Below, piece by piece: positions 1-5,259 of a stretch of 5,259 nt of DNA. The notes beneath the pieces are model-generated. The model searched no databases. It saw only the letters and a program-made list of their open reading frames with translations, and was not told the origin of the DNA. Made by a program: the position numbers and the translations under genes. Location: positions 1-5,259 of the forward strand of contig DATCVA010000200.1 of assembly GCA_036567205.1 (NCBI GenBank), read 5' to 3'. The stretch comes from DATCVA01 sp036567205 (GTDB taxonomy: Bacteria > Pseudomonadota > Gammaproteobacteria > Burkholderiales > Burkholderiaceae_B). Every line of letters starts with the position of its first letter. Positions within the stretch are counted from its first letter, which is position 1.

Positions 1-1
1 G

Positions 2-1750
2 GGGCGTGCGCTGATGAAACTGACCACTACGCGCGTTGCGCCGGGGCGTTTGCGGCGTTCGCTCTACGCTTCAGCCCTGGTGCTGCTTGCTGTTGTTGTG
101 CCTGGCTTGATAGCCGAGGTCGTGAGTTTTGGCCTTGCTCAAAGCAGTCCCATGTCTGAAAACATGGAAACGATACTGGATTCGCTGGTTGGCATAGTCT
201 ATTTAGGAGGCTTTGTTGCCGGGCTGGGTCATGCGTTGCTGGCACCAGAGCGGCCAACCTGGCGGCTTCCGTCCATGCTCGATACTGTGGCATCAGGCTT
301 GCGCTGGTTTCCCCTGGCTTTGGCCATTCTTATCGGTTCGGGCTGGGCCGCATCGCGTTTGGCTACATTAATCAATGCCAGCCTGGCCGCCACCGTCGCA
401 CTCGATTACATTACATCGCTGGCGTTGGGTATTACCATGGGCTGGGGAATGTCGCGCGCGAATCGCCTGCGCCGTCTAGTTATGCTGGACCCGGACAAAC
501 CAGCCCCGCTTCCTTATCCGTTATGGCTCACGGTGTTGTTGGCACTGACATGGCTAGCCCTTGGCACCAGCGTTATTTGTTTGTTGGTGGGGTATGTGGC
601 GCTTGGCAGTTTCATCGTTAAGCAAGTGGTCTGGATCGCTCTGGTATTAGGCAGCGCTTATCTTCTGTCCCTGTTGATCGCTGACGGTTGCAGCACAATG
701 CTGTCGACGATCAAGCGCAATGCCGACGATGCGGACAGTGTCTATTCCTGGACTGGAGCACGCAGCCAGTTCATTGTTTTGCTGTCTGGAATAGGCCGTT
801 TGATCGTGGTGCTGGTTGCATTGATGCTGCTTCTGGCCCCTTTTGGCGAAGGGCCCGTGGAATGGCTTCGCAGGGCGGAGCAACTGTACGGGGGGATTCC
901 AATCGGTGAAGTGCAGATTCGCCCAACAGCGGTATTGTTTGCGTTATTGGTGTTATTTGTCGGTTTAGGCGGTGTAAGAGTATTGAAGCAGTGGCTTGCC
1001 GAGCAGTATTTGCCCACCACTAGTCTGGATCCCGGCATGCGCCTGTCCGCGGCGACGCTGTTCGGTTATGCCGGCTATGTGCTGGCGATAGCGTTGGCCC
1101 TGTCTGCCGTTGGCATAGGACTCGAGCGGGTGGCATGGATTGCCAGTGCGCTGTCCGTGGGGATTGGTTTTGGCCTTCAGGCAGTTGTGCAAAATTTTGT
1201 GTCAGGCCTTATTTTGCTGGCCGAGCGTCCGGTTAAAGTGGGCGACTGGGTAAGCCTGGGAGGAGTCGAGGGCGACATTCGTCGTATTAATGTGCGGGCG
1301 ACGGAGATTCAGATGGGTGATCACTCTACCGTTATTGTGCCCAACTCGGAGTTCATTACTAAAATTGTGCGCAATGTAACGCACGCCAATCCCCTTGGAC
1401 GGGTTCAGATAAAACTTGCCATGCCGGTAACCACAGATCCGCAGCAGGTGCGAGACCTTATTCTTTCGGTGTTTCTGGAAAATCTTGACATACGCGATGA
1501 GCCTGCGCCGGACGTGTTGCTCGATGGTATTGATGCCAGTGGTTTATTGTTTAACGCAACCGGATATGTGAGTTCGCCTCGAACTACGTCCGCAGTACGC
1601 AGTGCTTTGTTGTTTGATGTCTTGACGCGCCTGCGCGAAGCGGGAATGCCGCTGTCGGCGCCCAGCACGATGGTGCTGGCAGACGCGGATGGTCCTCGTT
1701 TGCCAGCCACGTCCGCAGCCCCCAGGATTACAGAGATTCAAAACTCATAG
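2..1750 (+). CDS. MscS-family mechanosensitive ion channel, large multi-helix type, 5' end missing
   Basis: Inner-membrane channel that should open under membrane tension and release solutes during hypo-osmotic shock. Numbering from the ATG at 14 gives 578 residues. Roughly ten hydrophobic segments are visible (about 16-38, 58-80, 92-115, 121-141, 168-195, 205-225, 252-275, 305-325, 346-368, 373-402). The pore helix and start of the beta domain are clear at 378-413: a glycine/alanine-rich stretch, GFGLQAVVQNF, then ERPVKVGDWV. GGVEGDI at 416-422 and VPNSEF at 442-447 are typical of the MscS beta domain, and the soluble alpha/beta tail ends near 560. The frame is open upstream of 14 to the window edge (codons for G-R-A-L). 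Related large channels, including those with an N-terminal DUF3772 region, are usually around 750-850 residues, so I infer that a periplasmic N-terminal domain is cut off. It could instead start at 14, with GGGG at 1-4 as a poor ribosome site. Family assignment is firm; the subfamily is inferred. Confidence 0.9.
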   Translation, partial: GRALMKLTTTRVAPGRLRRSLYASALVLLAVVVPGLIAEVVSFGLAQSSPMSENMETILDSLVGIVYLGGFVAGLGHALLAPERPTWRLPSMLDTVASGLRWFPLALAILIGSGWAASRLATLINASLAATVALDYITSLALGITMGWGMSRANRLRRLVMLDPDKPAPLPYPLWLTVLLALTWLALGTSVICLLVGYVALGSFIVKQVVWIALVLGSAYLLSLLIADGCSTMLSTIKRNADDADSVYSWTGARSQFIVLLSGIGRLIVVLVALMLLLAPFGEGPVEWLRRAEQLYGGIPIGEVQIRPTAVLFALLVLFVGLGGVRVLKQWLAEQYLPTTSLDPGMRLSAATLFGYAGYVLAIALALSAVGIGLERVAWIASALSVGIGFGLQAVVQNFVSGLILLAERPVKVGDWVSLGGVEGDIRRINVRATEIQMGDHSTVIVPNSEFITKIVRNVTHANPLGRVQIKLAMPVTTDPQQVRDLILSVFLENLDIRDEPAPDVLLDGIDASGLLFNATGYVSSPRTTSAVRSALLFDVLTRLREAGMPLSAPSTMVLADADGPRLPATSAAPRITEIQNS

Positions 1751-1771
1751 GAAAGCGTCTGCTTGAGCAAC

Positions 1772-2389
1772 TTAATAGTGTTGCTTGATGATTTCGCCAA
1801 ATGCAGCTTCTGCCGATAAACCGGTCCTCATCAGGTCGCTGATCGTTGCGGAGTGCTTTTGAATACCCTCGGGCAAGGTATCGCGATTGTTCTTGAAGTA
1901 TTGGTATTTTTCAGCGTCAATGGTGTCTACAGGCACAGCAGCCGGAGCGGCGCTGCGGCTGGCAACCGCGCCGCCGGCACTGCTTGCGGTAGTGGTGCGC
2001 GGGGCGCGGGGTTTAGTCCTTTTTATTCCGCTATATGCCTTGGCTGCCTTTATTTGGTCTAGTGTAAAAATGGCTGACAGATTGTCGCTGACATCACCGT
2101 TTTCGTTTGGTCTCATCAGCAGGTTTTTGCTGTCAAATGCCATTTTTCTGCCGCTGTTGCCCATAACCTGGTAGTTTGGCCGTTGTCCTTTGCCTGGTAG
2201 GTCGAATTGCACCTGGTTGCCATAGGCAACCATTCTTTCAATGATCTCGTCGATATAGTCAACGGCCAAGGTGTCTAAATTGCCGTTCCAGCGTTTGTTT
2301 CTTGTACTCAAAATGCGTGATATCCAATAATGTGGGTCAAATCTGATCGCGAACCGTGCAATACGAATCGTGATCGCCGCCTTCAGCAT
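1772..2389 (-). CDS. Uncharacterised protein, 205 aa, with Ala/Ser/Thr/Pro-rich linker
   Basis: I do not recognise this protein and assign no function. The N-terminal part (1-120) is basic at first (KAAITIRIARFAIRF), continues with DPHYWISR at 18-25, and has a likely helix at 38-56 (LDTLAVDYIDEIIERMVAY). Residues 57-105 look like mixed polar/beta structure. Residues 123-154 form a low-complexity linker rich in Ala, Ser, Thr, Pro and Arg, which suggests a flexible tether. Residues 155-205 are a charged, probably helical C-terminal module (AEKYQYFKNN, then SAEAAFGEIIKQHY). There is no obvious signal peptide or membrane helix, so it is probably cytoplasmic. Coding is supported by uninterrupted length, sensible composition and a linker between two ordered regions. 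The gene converges on the channel gene with a 21 bp gap. The start at 2389 has only a weak upstream GGGTAAA, and Met53 is a less likely alternative. Confidence 0.7.
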   Translation of the reverse strand: MLKAAITIRIARFAIRFDPHYWISRILSTRNKRWNGNLDTLAVDYIDEIIERMVAYGNQVQFDLPGKGQRPNYQVMGNSGRKMAFDSKNLLMRPNENGDVSDNLSAIFTLDQIKAAKAYSGIKRTKPRAPRTTTASSAGGAVASRSAAPAAVPVDTIDAEKYQYFKNNRDTLPEGIQKHSATISDLMRTGLSAEAAFGEIIKQHY

Positions 2390-2647
2390 GGCGGTTTACC
2401 CTATATTATCGCTCGAGATTATTTCCGTCCGGGCCAGTGTTGCAAATTTATTTCATTTGCCTGTGTCGATAATACGGTTTTTATTTTCTGCGTATAAACA
2501 TAAAGAGGCTCTTTTGCTGTAGACGAATTGGTATGACTGCCTATATTACCTATTCGTATATACATAGCTTTTAAAAATAGTTGTAGGGCATTAGATCGGT
2601 AAGTAAAGTTACAGATAAGCAAAACGCTACCGAAAAATCGAGCCGCA
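2390..2647. other. Divergent AT-rich intergenic region
   Basis: This 258 bp gap separates the leftward unknown gene from the rightward ABC importer and is clearly richer in A and T than its flanks. It must hold the control elements of both directions if each has its own promoter. For the rightward operon I found only poor candidates, for example TTGTAG at 2581-2586 with TAAAGT at 2604-2609 after a 17-base spacer. A short palindrome, GTATATAC, lies at 2556-2563. No credible gene, riboswitch fold or long repeat was seen. Confidence 0.6.
2418..2445 (-). promoter_or_regulatory. Candidate sigma70 promoter for the leftward uncharacterised gene
   Basis: Read on the minus strand, TTGCAA (2445-2440, four of six matches to TTGACA) is followed after 16 bases by AATAAT (2423-2418, five of six matches to TATAAT). 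This would give a short leader before the start codon at 2389. It was found by eye, and the region is AT-rich, so a chance match is possible. Confidence 0.35.
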
Positions 2648-3421
2648 ATGAAGCTGTCTTTCCAACATATAAAAAAGAATTTTTCCGACCTCCTAGTCAT
2701 CGATGACTTTAGCCGTGACATCGAAGAGGGCGAGCTGGTTGCCCTGGTGGGGCCCTCAGGCTGTGGCAAATCGACCTTGCTGCATATTGCCGCTGGCCTC
2801 GAAACGCCAAGCGCAGGCAGCATGCTTGCCGATGGCCGTCCGATAAGCGGTCCGCACCCAGAACGCACCCTGATGTTTCAGGAAAATGCGTTGTATCCAT
2901 GGCTGACATTGGTGCAGAACGTTGCCCTCGCGCTCGAGTTCCAGAAAATTGACAAACTTGAAGCGCGTAAGCAGGCGCAGGCATGGCTGGAAAAGGTCAA
3001 TCTCAAGAATTTTGAAGACTACTACCCTCACCAGGTTTCGGGAGGGATGCGCCAGCGTGCCGCATTGGCCCGTGCGTTTATTTCAAGTCCAAAAGTGTTG
3101 TTGCTGGACGAGCCCTTTGGGGCGCTCGACGCGTTAACCCGCATGACGCTTCAAGATGTGTTGCGTCAACTAATACGCGAAGCGCGGCCTACGGTTTTGC
3201 TTGTTACGCATGATGTTGACGAAGCCTTGTTTCTGGCTGATCGCATTTTGGTATTCAGCCCGCGTCCCGCCACTGTGCTTAAAGAGTTTAATTTGGCACA
3301 TCACGAAAAAACACACGATTTGTCTGAGTTTGCCGCGATGCGCCGTGAAATTTTGGGTCTGCTCGGCATACATGCCGAATGCGACGAGGCAGTTCAATTA
3401 ACAGAGGAAGCAGAAGCATGA
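2648..3421 (+). CDS. ABC importer ATP-binding protein, nitrate/sulfonate/taurine type (SsuB/TauB/NrtD-like)
   Basis: Cytoplasmic ATPase that should power uptake through the permease encoded downstream. All nucleotide-binding elements are present in its 257 residues: Walker A GPSGCGKST (35-43), Q-loop glutamine at 78 in LMFQENALYPW, signature VSGGMRQR (130-137), Walker B VLLLDEP (150-156), D-loop GALD (158-161) and H-loop histidine at 188 in LLVTHDVDEAL. The MRQR signature and the ALYPWLT segment after the Q-loop are typical of the SsuB/TauB/NrtD group. Length matches the family, with no extra regulatory domain. The start at 2648 sits at the natural beginning of the first beta strand, but its ribosome site is weak (CGAG at about 2639-2642). 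The stop overlaps the next start in ATGA, suggesting translational coupling. The gene appears intact and functional. The substrate cannot be told from the ATPase. Confidence 0.95.
   Translation: MKLSFQHIKKNFSDLLVIDDFSRDIEEGELVALVGPSGCGKSTLLHIAAGLETPSAGSMLADGRPISGPHPERTLMFQENALYPWLTLVQNVALALEFQKIDKLEARKQAQAWLEKVNLKNFEDYYPHQVSGGMRQRAALARAFISSPKVLLLDEPFGALDALTRMTLQDVLRQLIREARPTVLLVTHDVDEALFLADRILVFSPRPATVLKEFNLAHHEKTHDLSEFAAMRREILGLLGIHAECDEAVQLTEEAEA
3403..3421 (+). promoter_or_regulatory. Ribosome binding site and ATGA stop/start overlap
   Basis: AGAGGA at 3403-3408 lies nine bases before the ATG at 3418, and this ATG overlaps the ATPase stop codon (TGA at 3419-3421). The site and the signal peptide that follows decide the binding protein's start. 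An in-frame ATG at 3379 would add 13 polar residues ahead of the signal peptide and is unlikely. Confidence 0.8.
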
Positions 3422-4413
3422 AGATCTTACGCTCATTGGTCCCGGCGCTTGTTGCACTTGCCCTGGCCGGGCCGGCCGTGGCTGCCGAGAAATTCAAGGT
3501 TGGTTATTTGCGTGTCATGGACGACGCCCAGGTTATTGCCGCTTATGAAGGCGGCTATTATCAGAAACATGGCCTTGATGTTGAGCTGGTCGAGTTCAAG
3601 TCGGGAACCGATTTGATTAAGGCTATCGTTGGCGGGCAGCTGGACACCGGTGTTCTGGGTTTTACCAACGCGGCGTCCTGGTCGTCCAAAGGGGCCGACC
3701 TTAAGGTCGTAGGCGGCGCGCAGCACGGCTTTCATGCGATTGTAGTGCGCGATGACACCGGCATTAAAAATGTGGCCGATCTGAAGGGCCGCACACTGGC
3801 CTCCCAAAAAGAAGGCAGTACCGCAGACACGGTGTTGAAAGGCGTCGTGTTGAAAAATGCAGGGCTCACACCCGACGAGTTGACTATTATGGGGGTCAGC
3901 CCACAAGTGGCTGTGCAATCACTGGTAGGAAAACGTGTCGATGCGGCATTCCTGTTCGAGCCGCAGGCAAGCATTGCACAGCTTATCGCCCCTGTTAAAC
4001 AGATTTATGAAATTGGTGAAGTGTGGCCATTCCCTTGCATGGTGGTCATTACATCGGGCGATACCCTGAAGAATAATAAAGAGGCAGTCTGGAAGTCTCT
4101 GGATGCCCAGCGCGACGCTATCGACTTATTGCAGAATAAGCCGCAAGACGCAGCCAAGCTCATTGCAAGCTATTTTATTGCCGAGCCTACGTTGAAAACG
4201 CTTAATAATGGCGATGTGCCCCGCGAAGACGTAATCCGCGATGCGATCAAGAGCCAAACGTTTAGCCCGATTCTTACCCCGCAAGAGCTATCCAGAATGC
4301 AAGAAATCGCCGATATTATGCAGGAGCAGGGCGCACTGAAAACCAAGGATGGTTCCTCGTTTTCGGTTAAGGAAATTGTTGATCTGGATTGGCAGAAAGC
4401 CCGCAAACTGTAA
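3418..4413 (+). CDS. Periplasmic substrate-binding protein of an ABC importer (NrtA/SsuA/TauA-like)
   Basis: A 331-residue precursor that should be exported by Sec and bind the transported solute in the periplasm. Residues 1-23 form a signal peptide: a basic start (MKILR), a hydrophobic Leu/Ala/Val core, then GPAVAA with cleavage likely after Ala22 or Ala23. The mature protein begins with a beta strand ending KVGYLRV, followed by AAYEGGYYQKHGLDVELV (41-58), the usual opening of this family in which an active partner is 'more toxic/longer' is not implied; only the fold is. SGTDLIKAIVGGQLDTGVLG (62-81) is the classic second element, and DAAFLFEPQA (175-184) lies in the second lobe. There is one cysteine, Cys207, in WPFPC; no lipobox is present, so it should be soluble. 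Length is normal for the family. Nitrate, sulfonate, taurine, thiamine-precursor or another small solute are all possible, and no ligand-specific residue set could be recognised. Confidence 0.93.
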   Translation: MKILRSLVPALVALALAGPAVAAEKFKVGYLRVMDDAQVIAAYEGGYYQKHGLDVELVEFKSGTDLIKAIVGGQLDTGVLGFTNAASWSSKGADLKVVGGAQHGFHAIVVRDDTGIKNVADLKGRTLASQKEGSTADTVLKGVVLKNAGLTPDELTIMGVSPQVAVQSLVGKRVDAAFLFEPQASIAQLIAPVKQIYEIGEVWPFPCMVVITSGDTLKNNKEAVWKSLDAQRDAIDLLQNKPQDAAKLIASYFIAEPTLKTLNNGDVPREDVIRDAIKSQTFSPILTPQELSRMQEIADIMQEQGALKTKDGSSFSVKEIVDLDWQKARKL

Positions 4414-4500
4414 AAGCGCCAAGCAATATTGAACGCTAAATTTTGTATGCGGCAATAAATCCGGTATAGCGCAGCGCCAGCTGTATCCCTTGTATTACTA

Positions 4501-4530
4501 ATGGCCGGACTAATCCGGCCATCGTATTTT
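4501..4530 (+). terminator. Hairpin with short T-run between binding protein and permease genes (attenuator-like)
   Basis: A perfect inverted repeat with nine-base arms (ATGGCCGGA at 4501-4509, TCCGGCCAT at 4514-4522) closes on the four-base loop CTAA. It is followed by CGTATTTT (4523-4530). The stem is GC-rich in its centre, and the T-run is short and starts a few bases after the stem, so termination is probably partial. It lies 87 bp after the binding-protein stop and 10 bases before the likely permease start, inside what should be one operon. It may instead act as an mRNA 3'-end stabiliser. Confidence 0.6.
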
Positions 4531-4539
4531 GAAGCACTA

Positions 4540-5259
4540 ATGAGCACGCCAAATCGTCTTTCGGGCTATAGAAAACAACTCGCCATGGTTGTCGCCATAT
4601 TATCAATTTTGCTTTTCTGGCAGATTGCGGCATGGTCGCTGCCAGACTTTCTGATGCCAGACGTAGCGGTTGTCATGGTGCGTTTATGGGAAGAAATCGG
4701 CTCGTCCACATTTCACTCCGTATTATCAAGCAGCTTAAGCCGGCTGGGTTTTGGTTATGGGGCGGCCTTGCTGTTTGGAATCGGATTTGGGCTAGTAGGC
4801 GGGGTGCTGTTTTTCTTTCGAGAGGTTTTAAAGTCCGTAATTATTATTTTGCAGTCGATTCCATCGATTGCGTGGGTCCCGCTTTTTCTTATTATGATGG
4901 GTTTTGGCAATCTGCCCATTATTGTCGTGATTGCGCTGGCTGCTTTTTTTCCCGCTGCTCTTTCGGTGATGAACGCCACTGAAAGCGTATTGAGCGTCCA
5001 TGTGTCGGCGGCGCGAGTCATGGGAGCAAGCCGCTGGGATATGCTTAAACGTGTTTATTTGCCGGCGGTCATGCCCGAACTGATTACCGGCGCGCAACTG
5101 GCTTTTGGCAACGCTTGGCGCGCGTTGATTTCTGCGGAAATGCTTATTGGCTTTGGTCAGGGTTTGGGGCGCTCGCTGGCTTATGCGGGCGAGACAGCGG
5201 ATATGGTCGGGGTGATGACCAATATTCTTACGATAGCTATTTTGGCAACCCTGATAGAC
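4540..5259 (+). CDS. ABC importer permease, SsuC/TauC/NrtB-like, 3' end missing
   Basis: Inner-membrane subunit that should form the homodimeric channel of the importer. The frame stays open to the right edge and gives 240 residues; family members are about 250-280, so only a short tail is missing. The N-terminus is MSTPNRLSGYRKQ, followed by a hydrophobic first helix (about 15-34) and then LPDFLMPDVAVVMVRLW, matching the usual 'LP-P' segment before the transport core. About five further hydrophobic segments follow. The coupling loop that docks on the ATPase is clear: SAARVMGASRWDMLKRVYLP (156-175), an EAA-type motif with the conserved glycine at 162 and LP at 174-175. A RALISAEML segment follows, as in SsuC relatives. 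The start at 4540 has a weak GAAG five bases upstream; an in-frame ATG at 4501 lies inside the hairpin and lacks a ribosome site. Confidence 0.92.
   Translation, partial: MSTPNRLSGYRKQLAMVVAILSILLFWQIAAWSLPDFLMPDVAVVMVRLWEEIGSSTFHSVLSSSLSRLGFGYGAALLFGIGFGLVGGVLFFFREVLKSVIIILQSIPSIAWVPLFLIMMGFGNLPIIVVIALAAFFPAALSVMNATESVLSVHVSAARVMGASRWDMLKRVYLPAVMPELITGAQLAFGNAWRALISAEMLIGFGQGLGRSLAYAGETADMVGVMTNILTIAILATLID

Noticed and set aside
1766..1785. Inverted repeat AGCAAC / GTTGCT with an eight-base loop at the convergent gene ends
   Set aside because: The stem is only six base pairs, overlaps the last codons of the leftward gene, and has no T-run on either side, so I do not call it a terminator.
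1887..2174. Hydrophobic 95-codon frame on the plus strand that could be read as a small membrane protein
   Set aside because: It is antisense to the linker and core of the 205-residue leftward gene, and its hydrophobic look is explained by the reverse complement of polar and Ala/Pro codons. No ribosome site is seen.
2419..2868. Open frame of 149 codons on the minus strand across the ATPase start
   Set aside because: It starts inside the well-supported ATPase gene, is antisense to its Walker A region, and its tail only covers AT-rich intergenic DNA; composition is unlike a real protein.
3433..3918. Open frame of 161 codons on the minus strand within the binding-protein gene
   Set aside because: It is a shadow of a clearly coding gene with a signal peptide and family motifs on the plus strand; its translation shows no domain pattern.
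4429..4470. Possible internal promoter for the permease (TTGTAT at 4443-4448, TATAGC at 4465-4470)
   Set aside because: Both boxes match the consensus poorly, and the hairpin downstream would lie in its leader; it is not better than chance matches in AT-rich DNA.
4632..4982. Open frame of 116 codons on the plus strand within the permease region
   Set aside because: It is out of frame with the permease, whose frame runs open from 4540 to the edge and carries the EAA-type coupling loop.

Overview
The window looks like chromosomal DNA of a proteobacterium, most plausibly a betaproteobacterium (Burkholderiales, perhaps Alcaligenaceae). This is a judgement from protein style, moderate GC content and codon use, not from a marker gene, and the genus cannot be fixed. 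No tRNA, rRNA, CRISPR array, transposase, phage gene or attachment site is visible.

Layout. (1) Positions 2-1750, + strand: the 3' part of a large MscS-family mechanosensitive channel gene of the many-membrane-helix type, whose frame is open at the left edge. (2) Positions 1772-2389, - strand: a 205-residue protein I do not recognise, convergent with the channel gene and only 21 bp from it. (3) Positions 2390-2647: an AT-rich divergent intergenic region with a candidate promoter for the leftward gene; no convincing promoter for the rightward genes was found. (4) Positions 2648-5259, + strand: an ABC importer of the nitrate/sulfonate/taurine type. The order is ATPase (2648-3421), periplasmic binding protein (3418-4413), then permease (4540 to beyond the right edge). 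The ATPase and binding-protein genes overlap by ATGA. The permease follows a 126 bp gap holding a strong hairpin with a short T-run.

How the genes work together. The binding protein should capture a small solute in the periplasm and deliver it to a homodimeric SsuC-like permease powered by the SsuB/TauB-like ATPase. The substrate cannot be read from the window because no sulfonatase, nitrate reductase, thiamine gene or regulator lies beside it. The channel gene and the unknown leftward gene have no evident functional link to the importer.

The most interesting non-coding signal is the hairpin at 4501-4530. It resembles an intrinsic terminator or attenuator placed so that more binding protein than permease would be made. 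I saw no clear sign of a wholly new system; the unknown 205-residue protein is the only truly uncharacterised gene.
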